Part shown: piece after piece, positions 49,584 through 61,870 of the stretch
Numbering within the stretch: the first letter of the stretch is position 1
Layout of the letters: each line of letters starts with the position of its first letter
NCBI RefSeq assembly: GCF_963583255.1
Contig: NC_084803.1
Span: 11,692,122-11,756,121 of the forward strand
DNA from: Pyrus communis
Taxonomy: Eukaryota > Streptophyta > Magnoliopsida > Rosales > Rosaceae
DNA: 64,000 bases
Direction of reading: 5' to 3'
The notes under the pieces: generated by a model
Told to the model about the DNA's origin: nothing
Databases searched by the model: none
What the model saw: the letters and a program-made list of their open reading frames with translations, nothing else
Translations under genes and position numbers: made by a program

Positions 49584-50094
49584 TTTTCTTTGTTGCAGGG
49601 GGTTGGATTTGTTTTAGGGGGGGGGACGAACTGGGTTGGGGTTTTTTTTTTTTTTTTTTTCCTTCTTCTTCTTCTTATCCTTCCTTTTTCTCCTTCTTCG
49701 GGGGGTTAAGGGTTGATGGGTTTTCAAATTTGTTTTTTTTTTTTTTGGTTGAAGATTACGCAGGGAAGAAGAAGATGGGGAGAGAGAGAAAGGGGTGGAT
49801 GGGACGAAAGGTTTTGATTTTTATTTTTTTTTTAACTTTTCTTTATTATTTTAATATTTAAAATATTAAACGATTTTTTTTTAGTTTTTTTTTTATATTT
49901 TATTATTTTTTTAATAGAAAGTGGGGTCTAGATCAAACTACGTCAACATTTAACTGACAAATTAACGACATGCTAACGTAAGGTATAAACATTGGTACAA
50001 TTTCGTAAGATGAGGTATGACATTGTCAATTTTAAAAGATGAGGTATGAAAGTGTCGTAACACCAATAATTGAGGTAGTTTTTGTACTTTACCC
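48996..50094. mobile_element. Mutator-like non-autonomous element with long TIRs
   Basis: The ends GGGTAAAGTACAAAAA and TTTTTGTACTTTACCC start terminal inverted repeats of roughly 260 bp (48996-49256 and 49830-50094) that pair by eye over phrases such as GACAATGTCATA and CAACATTTAACTGA. Flanks TTACAAATT (48987-48995) and TTAGAAATT (50095-50103) match 8 of 9, the 9-bp target duplication of Mutator-like elements. The interior is low-complexity C/T-rich on the left and T/G-rich on the right, without a transposase. Confidence 0.82.
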
Positions 50095-50103
50095 TTAGAA
50101 ATT

Positions 50104-50437
50104 TCACATCTTTTACTTAAGATGTGAACTTGAATTGTAAGGGAAGAAATATCAATTTCGAGAGATTTTTAATACCTTTTTCGTAGTGTCATGTGGTATA
50201 TATACATAAAAAAAAATTATCGCATGAATAGATTAAGAAGATATTGAATTTTTCTATACATGTATAATAACTCGTAAGCTAATAACACCACGTAACTATG
50301 CTATAGTCATGTGATGGTGACATTAAAAATTTATCTTTGCGAAGAGCATATCATGAATTAATAATATTTCACGAAATTTGGACTTATTGAAGATTATTTG
50401 GATGGAGACCCAAATTATGAGTTATATGACTTGGATT
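50104..50437. other. Intergenic spacer
   Basis: AT-rich sequence without a gene or repeat that I recognise. Confidence 0.4.
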
Positions 50438-50633
50438 GGAGATCCCCACCAGATCTCTCCAACCAAGTCCTAGGGATCCGAAAATCCGGACCATTGAAAT
50501 TTGATCCAACGGTTACAATTATTATATCTTTTAGAGAGACTCCTTGTTTGTAGCCGTTTGATCAAATTTCAAGGGCCCATATCTTCAGATCCCTAGGATT
50601 TGGTGGGAGAAATCCGAAAGGGATCTCTTCCCT
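50438..50633. repeat. Foldback MITE of about 196 bp
   Basis: Inverted arms of about 78 bp: 50438-50515 (with TCCTAGGGATC, TTGAAATTTGATC) and 50552-50633 (GATCAAATTTCAA, GATCCCTAGGA), separated by a 36-bp loop. The whole element could fold into one long hairpin. No coding capacity. Confidence 0.8.
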
Positions 50634-52428
50634 TTTTGGAGGGACATAGAAATCTCAAATTATGTTGTTTCTGCGCACGTCTTAGTTTTGTCTCAATGAG
50701 ATAAAAGTTTAAAAAAAATTCAAGAGATTGTTCAATAATGACATAAAAAATGACAATAGATTCAATTTTTTCATCTTCAATTATATTTATCGCATGAGTT
50801 TATTGTTTCTTCACATGTCTACACAATAAAAGTAAACAACTAATGAGAAAATTCATCAATTTACCCTAGAATTTGCACAATTCCCTTTCTCTAGTTCTCA
50901 ATTGTTCTCCCTTGCATCCCTCATGGACTTGCCTACACCAACATGGGATTCATTCGAGTAGATGATGTGTAACAACCCGTCCCTAAAAATGATGATTTTA
51001 TAATTTTAATACGTGATTTTACAAAAATACCCTTTGAGGCGAGGGTGTTTGACTTCTGTTGACCGTTCGAAGTCACAATTAATGTTTCTAATTAGATTTT
51101 GAAGCTACAGACGCATAGGCGAAATCCGTTTACGAGTCCGGATTATAACGGTATAACTACGGACATTAGAAATTGTTTCACTAAACTTTAGATTTAAAGG
51201 AAAATTAAATCCCACCATGTGGGAAGTGTAGCCAATTAGAAAATTAGGGAGGAATGAGTGGACCAATCAGACAAAAAGGGGAAATGACCAATTAGGAAAA
51301 AGGGGTGGATAGCCAATGAGGAGAGGGGATTTCCCTCTTCCCGTCAGCCACACCCACGCCCACGACTGAAACCGGTTTTGACCTAGTTCTAATTCCAGGT
51401 GATTTCCACCAAGTAATTTGACAAAATTCACCCATTCTCCACCTGGAAATCATCCCTTGACCTCCCTTCTTCCATTTTCACCCAAGATTAGGAGGAATTT
51501 GGTGGTAAATTGTTCTAAAAACCGGCGGTAGGTGCCGTGAGACATTACTCGGAATTCACTAATTGTGAATCAATCTCCTTCAATTACCACTACCAAAACA
51601 CTTCCCTAGAACCTAGGAACAAAGCCCAGACAGTGGTGGAGGCACCAGAGCAAGTTTGGAGGTCGAATCGAACACACCCAAGTATAAGGTTTTCGACGGG
51701 TTTTAGCAAAATTGAAGCTTTTTCTGGCCTAATTGGCCTTGGCCATAGGTATTAAAGTTACTCTACTCATTGAGATCTTCATTCATGTAAATTTTGGTAA
51801 TTTTTGGATATAGTTGAATTTTCCGGGCGGCCGACCGCCACCGGCAGTGGCGCGTGGTCAGTGGGCCGCCAATGCTATTTTTAGGCTTTATTAAATGTCT
51901 TGAATTCAGTTTTGATATTTGAATGACGTAGGTTGATCATTTGAACTTAAATTCTCTACGATACATTAATAGATATTTATGTGAATCGACGATCCAACTG
52001 TTGGATCGTCACCAAACTTTGTTACATTGTAGTACGTAATATTTGAAGAATGTAGGAAGTTACAGATTAGGAATCCGACGTATGGATCTTCCCGAATTGG
52101 ATTGGTAAGTTCTTAAAAAAAATGTTAACCGCCACTTGGTTGAGGCAATTGGCGGAGATCCGACCGTTAGATCATAATGAAACATTAGGACGTGGTTCTA
52201 GGAACATAATGTGAATATTTGGAAGTAACAGATTGGGAGTCCGTGATGCTGATCTTCCGAAGTGAATTACGTAGGGATGTGTTTTATGTAAATTATGTAT
52301 TCTATCGGTAAGAACTCTGAGACGTGATTTGATAATTGTTCTAGACGACATTGGTTGGTGATGTCTCGATACGTGTGCTAGGGAATTGTAGCGCGGACCT
52401 CAGGTGAGTGGGTCTTTTCCTTTCTGTC

Positions 52429-52461
<33 letters not shown>

Positions 52462-52551
52462 ATAATTCCACCAACGTTTATAAATCGATTATTGCTTATG
52501 ATTACTGTGAATGTTTAGAAGTAATTATTGTGAACTACGAATGGCTTGATC

Positions 52552-52716
52552 CTTGTTTAGGGTACGTATGCAGTCTAACGAGACGTTAGATGCAGCCATA
52601 TAATAAATGAGATTAAATAATTGAGACAATAGCCATGTTTAGGGTACGTATGCAGTCTAACGAGACGTTAGATGCAGCCATATAATAAATGAGATTAAAA
52701 AATTGAGACAATAGCC
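52552..52716. repeat. 82-bp tandem duplication inside the solo LTR
   Basis: Two nearly identical units of 82 bp starting TTGTTTAGGGTACGTATGCA, with a short third piece after them. GGTACGTA occurs at 52561 and 52643. Confidence 0.9.
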
Positions 52717-53264
52717 TTGTTTAGTGAATTGAGCAATGTGAAGGACATTGGTGGGAAGTGTGAGATTTAGCTTTATGATTTGGTGATTAAATGTTGATCA
52801 TAAATCAATGCGTGAAGAATCAAAAAATTGAAGTAAGGAAAGGTAAGTAACGATGGTTAATTTAACTAGTATCTAATTGGGCTTATCACTGATGATTACT
52901 CTCAAAAGTAAATTGTTTGAGAGTATGGTGTTATTGATTGTACATGTTACGCCGTATTATATATTTTGGGAATATCATGAAATGTTTGGGTTTAGATTGC
53001 ATCATGGCATATTCATATGGATATTACTTGAACCTAACTATTGTGAATGCTTTGAAGTGCTAAATGACGCAGCGGACGCCCAGATAAGTTTCAGGTGAAT
53101 ACATGTGTGATGATAATGATGGTAGTGAGTATGATTGTGTTGAGATATATTATAGCTTATAAACCTGCACCCCTGTGTTAATGCTCCTACCCGTGGCCAA
53201 GGCACAGTCCTTCAAGTGATGTTCACTTCCTGCACCTTACGCTCACCTTGGATCTAAGGTAGGT

Positions 53265-53690
53265 GCACAGTCCTGTCATACAGACCACTTTAGGTGGTTT
53301 CGACTCGTAGGTGACCCGCGATTATTCACACAGTCTTCACGTGATTGTAGCATTTAAGCGTATGTATTTACACCCAGTCTTGTCGTACAGACCACTTTAG
53401 GTGGTTCCGACTCGTGTGCAGGTATACTTATTAAGCTATTGGCTAGCATGTTATTGAGTTATTGGCTACCATGATTGATGAGATATGTGATGAGATATGG
53501 ATAAGTTATACAAGTCACTAGAGGTGACTCCGACTTATGTGCTAGCATTGATTGATGAGATATGACTGCAGTCGTACATGTCACATTAGATGACTCTGAC
53601 TTATATGTTAGTATTGATTGATGCGATATGAATAAGTCGTACAGGTCACTATAGGTGACTTCAGCTTGCGTGCTAATATGGCTTATTAGG
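53265..53690. repeat. Degenerate tandem dyad repeats inside the solo LTR
   Basis: Five units share a GTCNTACAGACCACTTTAGG or GTCGTACAGGTCAC-TAGGTG core, followed by a GAC/GACT segment. Each core is itself an inverted repeat (CCACTTTAGGTGG, GTCACTATAGGTGAC). Later units are spaced about 65 bp and alternate with GATTGATGAGATATG. Confidence 0.75.
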
Positions 53691-54327
53691 CACATGATTA
53701 TTTATATTGCTAATGAGATGTTGAGTAGTATTATACTTATGAGTTTACTGTTAGTATGCTTTTGATTTCATACTTCTACGTAATATGATTTGCTGGAAAC
53801 TATTCGAGTTTTACGGTGAGGGGTTACTACCTTTGATAATGGAAATGATTTTGAAAATCTTTGTTTTGACCACTCACACTTTCTATTTTTTTTACATCCC
53901 TTCAGGTTTTAGTAGCATGGTTCCGTATTGACGAGGACTCGTGGCACTCTCAATTCTGATGGCTTATTATGATGGTATAATTATTATCTTTGTTCACTGT
54001 ACTTTTTTTATACTCTGTATCATGTGTGAAATGGATCCATACCCGCTCACTGCGTAGTTGTGTATATAGGCACTTTTAGGTTTAAATTTATTCACATTTT
54101 ACACAGCATCACATTCTTTGGCTTCATCACCTTCCGGGTGTCGGCCAACACAGCTCGATTCGGAGTCTTAATGGACTTTCCGGGTCAGGGTGTGTCATGA
54201 TGGAACTACGTGAAAAGGTAGATTAATTCTTACTATTTCCCTTGTACACGTACATTATTACTACGTACTCACTCTCAACATGCATGCATAACTTCCTTTC
54301 TCTTTATGTTATTTTAACATGATATCG

Positions 54328-54433
54328 CAAATGGTCATTTACCACAATGGTAGAAAGGTGTTGATTCCTTACATAATGACGTGGGTTCAAACTTCGTCGA
54401 TGACTAATCTAACATTTAATCTAACAAAAAAAA
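54328..54433 (+). repeat. SINE with 12-bp target duplication
   Basis: A 106-bp body with box A-like TACCACAATGGTAGAAAGG and box B-like GGGTTCAAACTTCG, ending in TTTAATCTAAC and an A-tail. It is flanked by AACATGATATCG at 54316-54327 and 54434-54445. Short, tRNA-derived and recently inserted, judging from the perfect duplication. Same family as 11555-11640. Confidence 0.85.
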
Positions 54434-54445
54434 AACATGATATCG

Positions 54446-55398
54446 AATGGCTTGTTACTCTCCCCCTCTAATAATTTAATTGTTTTGTTTTTGGGCCGTA
54501 CGTACGAAATCTTGAGCAAGGAATTCTTTGAAAACCATTAATCTCTCTCCGAATTTAGGTCAATAGTCTCTGAATTCGTTGATGATGGTTTGCAACTTCT
54601 GGCTAGCATGAACCCTACTTATCTTGCAGAGTTAAGTACGCAAAGGTCCACGATGACGCCAAGAATCTTAAGAAAATCTGCAGAGAATTTGGAGCTGTGG
54701 GGATGGAAAAAGAGCGTGTGCTGAGCTGCAGAAACTACCAAGATAAAAGATATTGAACGTTGTGGTCTCTCCTTCAAGAATTTGCACGCGGAACATGATC
54801 GCCTATTCGCCTTGTTAAGAATCTAGGCATTTTTCTACAGGCTTTTTTTTTCTACGGGTAAATCTCCCATTTTTATTCATCATATGATTTCAGTTGTTTA
54901 TTTATTTAAAATTCACTTTGGTTGTGCGAATAATCTTTTTCTAATACAATAGACAGTGATGGAGTCAAATAACCAAATCAGGACGGACCTTTAAGTCATA
55001 GAAAGATTAGCCTTTGAAATATAATTAATGTGAAAAATTAAAGGTTTTGTTTTTCGTATTGGCATGGAAACTTTTAATCAAACAAGAATAGTGGAGCTTT
55101 AAATTTGGTATGAAAAGCCCAGTATTGAAATGAATTTATCCTAAAAACAAAACTTGTTAATGAGCTTTGATAAAAAAAAAAAAATCAACACATTAGAGTC
55201 GTAGAAAAATTTAAAATCACGACTTAAAATTAGATTTTGTTCTAGACTGTATATGCATTTTTTTATATCGACTAGCCAAAAAAGAGGGTATGGTTTTTAC
55301 ATAAATAAAAAAATAAGGGTTAGTTTTAATATGGTAAAAAATAAGGCAACTTATAAGAATTTTTTTTTCTTTCAGTTTAAAAGAATCTAATAAAATAG
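54446..55398. other. Intergenic region with a possible gene relic
   Basis: No intact gene. The plus strand at about 54530-54830 has exon-like composition, with a readable KVHDDAKNLKKICREFGAVG stretch and later stops. I cannot name it. The rest is AT-rich. Confidence 0.35.
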
Positions 55399-55550
55399 GG
55401 AATTTTAATGAAAGGCTTCAGGTATTGTTTATTTAACGAAAAACCACATTTTTACACTAAAAAGTGAATTCTGATACTAATCACTTTACCTTTTATTTTG
55501 TCTTTATCGTTAAAACTTAAAATTTTCAAACCATTTTCATTAGTTTTCCT
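55399..55550. repeat. Short MITE-like repeat, copy 2
   Basis: Related to 48547-48712. Ends AGGGAATTTTAATGAAAGG and, inwards from the right, AGGAAAACTAATGAAAATGG form imperfect inverted repeats. Flanking TA on both sides would suit a TA-target MITE. Confidence 0.65.
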
Positions 55551-56713
55551 AATAAAATACAAAAACATTAGGAAGTCTCGAACCCAAGTCATTTGGAGTT
55601 GCAAAATCCTAGTAGCCAATGAGCCACATGCTCATTTTGATAAGGGGGTGTGCTTTCCACTCACCTCTTTTTACTTTTCACACACCCCTTGTTAATTTCT
55701 GTCATTTGATCTTCTTCAATTCATCCGATCCGACGAACGAAAATTAAAAGGGTGTGAGAGAAGTAAAAAGTGATGTGTGGCTATCACACCCCTTTGATAA
55801 GCCTTGCAGAGAGTACATAGATAAGCTGAATTTTCAGGGTAGGGCATTGGCCTTCATGTGACTCCGTCACTTCTAAGAGATAAGGGTGAAAGAAATTGAG
55901 TTAAGTCGCACAATGAGTTTTCATAAAATTTGATATGAACTTGCCATGTATATCTATGAGGTTGAACTAAGACCTCTCACTTATAAATTGAGACAATGTC
56001 ATCAGAGTCTAGTGCTAATTAAGTGACACTTTTAAAGTAATGTAGTTTAGACACACAAAACTAACATCGATGCTGATGTAGTCTCTAATACAAGTGGGCT
56101 TCACATATAATGGTAGGGCTCACCTCTATTACACTAGTAGAAAACCTATCTATTTACACTGATTTCGTAAGTGTCATTTAGGGAGTGTGTTACCAACAAT
56201 GTGAATGTTGTGTGTCTAACTTGTACTTTGCCGTGACTAGTACTAGAGTCTAATGATACATATTTCTCTTCATTTGTAAACAGCAGGCCTTAAGTTCAAC
56301 AACGTAAAATGACAAGTTCGATACCAATTTATTATGTTCCATTGTGTGTGGACCGGCCAAAATTCTCATCCCTTTACCCATTTTGGTTACCTACAGTTTT
56401 ACACAAAAGATTGCCAAATAAACTAGTCTCAACAACATTCCAAAATTTCTCAATTCAACTTGATTACTTCCTCTGTAATCCAGCTCGAACTAAACAACCT
56501 TTTGGTTTCGAGTAAAGCCCCTTTTCTCGATATATGTATGCCCTCATTTTTTTTGGACGCAGATGCGAGGAATTTTTCCAAATCAACCCCGACGAGCAAA
56601 TTCAGCAGGCTGCCGAGGATTTTTCGACGGAGTTGACAACATAGAAGAGCACATTGCCAGTGCAGATAACAGTGTCCAAAGGGCTTGTCAAGCAGATAAC
56701 AGTGTCCAAAGGG
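55551..56713. other. Intergenic region
   Basis: Only SINE-like scraps are seen. The minus strand at 55920-56030 reads TATAAGTGAGAGGTCTTAGT, matching the tRNA-derived SINE, and 55570-55640 has a box B-like GGGTTCGAGACT. No gene. The ORF frame that continues left of 56714 after the acyltransferase pseudogene is unrelated sequence. Confidence 0.4.
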
Positions 56714-57742
56714 CCTGTCCCCTTCGACATAATCCACCGTTGATCTCAGGTATTCTTTGGAGATGCTAAGCCGCGCTTCATGAACCAAACGTGTTGTGTC
56801 CGAAAGCCTTCCATACACAAGCTTTCTCATCGTGCTTGTGACACAAGCAAGGCACACCACATTTCCGTAACACCCTTCTTTTACCGGCAGGTTCTTAAGC
56901 TTCTTCTGCACATTGACAGAGAATGTAAGCCTCAGCTCGTAGTTTAACGACTTCACATCGAGTGCTTTCACCCATGATCTCCATATGTGAGCAGATATAG
57001 CATCAAAAGTGCTGCAGTGCTCGACATGTCATCATTTCGTTGTGCCGAAGTTTTCAGCCAGGTTTGAAATTCACGGCTTATTCTATAGCACCTTTGAACA
57101 GCTTTGGTTTGCCAGAGACTCGTTGTGAGATTTGATCCGTCATCAATTCTCATGTACTCAATGTTTGGGAATTTAACCAGCGGCAGATCGCGAGGTTGGA
57201 AAATTTCCCTGTCCCAACACGGCGCCAGGTTTGAGATCAATGCGCCGGCTTTTGCGGTGGCAGCCCAGGAGCTGAGAAATTGTATAGCACCAATCCCGTC
57301 GGCAATACAGTGGCAGAGTCTCAAGCCAAGGCTAAACCCGCCGCAGCGGAAAAGAGACACCTGAGCTATCAGCAATGGCATGTCAAGCACTTTGTATGGC
57401 TCTTCGTGGGGAAACCTAAATATCGGCGGCGTCCATGCCGGGTTTGGCACTTTGAGGTCTCTGAGATCGGCCAAGGACCTTTTCGCAATGCACCTGCACC
57501 ATGAGAGCTCCTTGGTCTTGCCCAGAAAACACTTCTAGCTTTCCATTTCCAATCTCTCTCAGCCTACCGGGAGCTGCGGGAGTAGGCCCCGAGGGCATGA
57601 CGGGAACCATATGATCGATGGTGATGGGGGGATGTGGAGGTGAGGGAAATGGAGCTCTTGAACCCACGGAGGAGCCACGAGAGGGGATGCAATCGATGCC
57701 GAAAAGCTGCATTTGTAGGAAGATCACTCTTCTCTTCGACAT
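56714..57742 (-). pseudogene. BAHD acyltransferase pseudogene
   Basis: BAHD enzymes move an acyl group from CoA to alcohols or amines. In order along the minus strand: an N-terminal piece ITIDHMVPVMPSGPTP, then GRLREIGNGKLEVFSGQDQG after a gap where about 60 residues of the family are missing. A frameshift follows near 57420-57470, then DLKVPNPAWTPPIFRFPHEE, the catalytic HxxxD as LCHCIADGIGA, FLSSWAATAKAG and MRIDDGSNLT. A second break lies near 56970, then VKALDVKSLNYELRLTFSVN and YLRSTVDYVE. Homology stops there: the C-terminal third with the DFGWG motif is absent, replaced by unrelated sequence with a 27-bp tandem duplication (about 56655-56720). Several independent lesions make this a dead gene despite the intact HxxxD. 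The original substrate cannot be told. Confidence 0.9.
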
Positions 57743-58318
57743 GCAAAAATGCTTTAGCTAAATAGATGAAGAATTTGAAGTTCTTGGTGTAGAACAGTTG
57801 GTGCTGATCTTATTCATGCTAAAAAAATCAGTTCTTGATAGAATTAACAATTCTGTATATAGTTTCAGGCTGAAATTTTTAGCAGATGAAGAAAAACGTA
57901 TACAGAATTGTTATATCGTGCGATGTGACGTGCGATGTGACGTGCGGAGAAGCTGTCCCGAGGAACCGTGCCTTGAGCTACGGTGAGTAAAACTGATTAT
58001 ATTTGAACGATTCCTCAAATTTATCATTCATTTTCAAGGTACATTTATAGTTTAAACAGATACAGATACGTAATTGTGCATATAGATTCACACTACCGCC
58101 TATACGACTATGATCGTCTAAGTCATACCTGGATAAAGACACGAGTTCACCAAAATTTCACTGACGAGAATCTGAACGAATTAGCTTGTTTGGTTTTTAC
58201 TCTTTCCCCCTTCCATTGAAAGTACTAATCTATTCTAAATAGTACCATATTCGGCAGTAACTCGAAACTGGTAGGGTTCCAGCAGCAAACACTGCTCTCA
58301 TATTATAAGCATCTATCT
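57743..58318. other. Spacer between acyltransferase pseudogene and transporter
   Basis: No gene. It includes the 3' flank of the transporter and a small tandem GCGATGTGACGT duplication near 57918-57945. Confidence 0.5.
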
Positions 58319-61300
58319 CTATTCTTGTGGAAGGAGCGCTATCTCGATTTCTTGGAGTGATTTTCCTTTTGTTTCAATCACATTTCGCTTCACGAAAACC
58401 ACAGCCATCATGCAAAAGGTGCCAAATATAGAATACAGAAGCTGCGGACCAAGTTGTTCCAGCAGTTGCAAGAACAGCAATCCCACAAAGAAATTTATCA
58501 CCTGAAAAATACCAGTCACGGAATAAATGAAACCATAAGATAACTGAACAACATTGATTGATTCAGAATCCACAGAGGAAGAAGCTAATCACAAATTAGT
58601 AGAACGCTGAATCTGAGAACAACTAGGAATGTAGCCTAAACAAGATGCTGCTCAGACCACCCGAACAGGAAGCCTTTCACCACAGGAGACATACATAAAA
58701 GAAGATGACATGGAATTCAGACAGAGAAAGAGAGTTACCCAATACACCGACATACAGACGGCCATTGCTTTCGCTCTAATACGGCTGGGGAATATTTCTG
58801 GTAAAAGGAGACCTGGAACTGGACCAGCTCCTAGAGCAAATGTTAAGACGAACCTGCACAAGTTTTGGGGTAGATGATTGAATATTAAAAGTTTGATTTA
58901 ATTCGTGTTATTGTGTAATGTGATTATTCACCAAGGTGAGGTGCCAAACCGGTGAATATAATTTTCTAAAAAGCTTCATAAGCATCATAAAATATCACGA
59001 TATGGCAACAATCATATTATTGTCACATATGCAGCGGCTATGGACACAACCTCAGCATGTACAATATGTATAAGAAGAATATCGTTTGAAAATTTTGCAT
59101 GCAGATAAATTTATTTGATGCGGCTATGATCATACAACATACGATTAATCTTCAAGATGTAAAATTCAAAATTATTACTCACATCAGCATTCCACCAACA
59201 GATAGGTACAGTGATCCAGACCCTGATGAATTAAAGCTTGCTGCAGCAACTTGAAGACCCATTGACACCGCCTGAGCGGATAAAATGCATCACATAATTG
59301 CCTAGCAAGATAATGAATTCCGCGAACCAAAAAATGATATGCAACTTCAACTTACCATGCCAAAGAAGCTCCATAAGAGTAGCAGCTTCCTTCCTACTTT
59401 ATCCATCAAAAGCATTGCAACAGTAGATCCTGGAAATTATAAAAATCCAACCAGTCAAGAGACAGAATGCAATAGTTGTGGGTAAGTGAATATGCAACCA
59501 AGAATCTAAAGTATACCTGACAAATTTGCGATTCCTACAAAGGCATTTGCAAGGCCTGATGATACTCCGGCACTTTTAAATACAGCCGAGGAGAAATAAA
59601 AGACAGCATTTATACCAGATAGCTGTTGTAAAGCATATAGAGTTGACCCAATAAAAACAACTGCAAAACAAATACGTGAATAACCAAGCACTTTCAGAAA
59701 GCCGAAAGATCACAAGAAAGAGGAAAGAAATACACCATAGATGGATGGAGAGGGATAGAGGAGCCTAAATATACGCAGAGCCCATAGGAAATACCAGAAT
59801 GTATCATATATACCTCTAAAATGGCGTCCATAAAACAACTCCGAAAGGCTTACAGCATCTGTCTCATCTCCCCTGTCCAACTTGGCTAAATCTGCCATGG
59901 CAGTTTTGACATGTGATCCACCAAGGAGCTTCTCAAATTGAGCTTCTGCCTCAGAAGTTCTTCCTTGCTATATCATATGAAACAGAGATTGTTAACATTT
60001 GTTTTAAGAGGTGTGCTCAATTTTTCTATTCAACTAAAGACAAGTGTGATGCAAGCATACCTTATGTAGCCAATGTGGACTCTCTGCACAGAATACCATG
60101 GCAAGTGCCAGTATTACAGCTGGAATTATCGATACCCAAAAACAAACACGCCACCTGACACATAATTTAAAATAGTAAGTTTGAAAGGTTAAATGTGAAT
60201 CAAAGATATTGTGAAGCCTATCACATTCTTACCAGCCAGCGATTTCTTTAACAGGAATTCCAACAAAAAGAGCTCCCATAATCCCCAGGCATGTTGCAAT
60301 CTGGATGAGACTGCCATAAGTACCCCTCACAAAAGCAGGAGAAACCTGCTCAAGTTAACGAAAAAACATTAGATGAGATAAGAAGCACAATATATAATAA
60401 CAAATTAAAAAAAGATTTAAGCTAGATTACCTCTGTCACATAAAGTGAAGCAACAGGAGGGGCCAGTCCCATACCAGTCCCAACAAATAACCTTCCTATA
60501 AGCATACCAGCAAGAGTTTTGGTTGATGCACTGAAAAAGCAGGTAGTAATTTTAGCCAGATGTACTTCAATATGTATTATAAGAGGGCCTTGGGAGATAC
60601 GAGCATGTGAGTGTTGAGGGCTACTTGTAGACTTATAGTTAAATATAAATGAGTGCAGTTACATCGGGATACTGACAGATCATATATCTACATTACAGAA
60701 ACCAGACTAATCTTAGCTGATTTTGTGACAGATCATATATCTACATTACAGAAACCAGACTAATCTTAGATATAAGTGGGCACCGTCAAAATGTTATATC
60801 ACAAGTTCACAACCCAAAAGCTTCCATGGATATAGCTACTAAACTGAAAGACAAATTACATAATATGAAAATATGAAGAGAGTGAAAACCAATCTCACAA
60901 TATAAAGATCCATGTACTTCTTAATCAAATGATGATACTGTGACAGAGTTGCCTCTCAAAGTAAATATATCACCTCATAACAGCACCAATTATCATAGGC
61001 AATGCACACAGTTGAAAAGTCTTACGACGTCCTACTCCATCGGCTAACCATCCACTGAATAAAGATCCAACCAAGGCACCTCCCAAACAAGTACTCACCA
61101 CCAGACCTTCATTTCATATAAAATGACAGAAACCCATCAGTACAAAAAGTCAAATGCAAAAGTCAGACATTAGATTACAACAAACAAAGAAAGTAAACAT
61201 CTACTTAATACCACCTTCTGCCAAGGTATTCCCTTTGAAACCAAGATCTTTAGAAATGCTTTCGAGTGGTTCATTAACTACCCTGCACAAAGCAAGTGTT

Positions 61301-61870
61301 AGAACAAAAAATCAAAAAGGTATATTATTCTCTTAAGCTTCAACATAAACAAACTATGGAAAAGAGAGGGGAAGCGGACGGTAAGCACCAACCCGAGATG
61401 GTAGCCAAACAAGAATGCAGATAGAGTTGCCACAAGTACATGGGGGAAAGATCGCTTCCATGAGGGGTTTGAAAGTTCTGGAACTGTACTTTTCTGTACA
61501 AGAGCTAAAACGGATACAAGGATTAAACCCTTAGTTGAATGATATACATGTTATAAGCATATACTTACTGCCGAAACAAGACCTTAGAATCAATGAACTC
61601 CTCACTATAATTTCCAAGAAAAGTGTGGTCTTTACAAGTATCTCTGACATTATCCTTTTAATATGTGCTTTAATTCATCATAAGGAAGTACAAAACAATA
61701 GATTATGTGCATAAATATGCTTCAGACGCTCAATAAACCGAGTTACCTGAGTTTTCTTCCATGTCAAGAGGATCCATCAACTCTTTCGTATCCAGGTCAA
61801 TGGTATTCGAATAGTCTCTCGATGACAACCGATTGTACATCGAGAAAGCTTCGCGATGGCGACCCCGCAT
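58319..61870 (-). CDS. Plastidic glucose transporter-like MFS protein (pGlcT2/SGB1-like), 13 coding exons
   Basis: Twelve-helix sugar transporter of the major facilitator superfamily; relatives export glucose from plastids or sit in the Golgi (SGB1). Exons: 61747-61870, 61393-61504, 61215-61282, 60974-61106, 60431-60530, 60233-60345, 60061-60154, 59814-59967, 59517-59660, 59356-59429, 59183-59271, 58739-58853, 58319-58501. All phases join, giving 500 aa. Visible: N-terminal MRGRHREAFSMYNRLSSRDY, FLFGYHLG with VVNEPLESIS, GRR after helix 2, RLFVGTGMG, VTEVSPAFVRGTYG, ESPHWLHKQGR, QQLSGINAVFYFSS, DKVGRKLLLL, GAGPVPGLLLPEIFPSRIRA and the C-terminal ETKGKSLQEIE. The ATG at 61870 lies six bases after an acceptor. 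The N-terminus lacks a long transit peptide, as in pGlcT2/SGB1. The compartment cannot be decided from sequence. Confidence 0.94.

Larger units (their letters stand above)
50968..54197. mobile_element. Solo LTR, 3,230 bp, probably from a Gypsy-type element
   Basis: Starts TGTAACAACCCGTCCC and ends GGGTCAGGGTGTGTCA, so it has TG...CA ends, and it is flanked by the perfect 5-bp duplication TGATG (50963-50967 and 54198-54202). No gag or pol frame and no second LTR are present, so it is a solo LTR left by recombination between the two LTRs of a full element. The TGTAACAACCCG start is familiar to me from large plant Gypsy LTRs, but family assignment is inference. It contains internal tandem repeats (separate entries). 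Which strand the element read on is not known. Confidence 0.82.
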
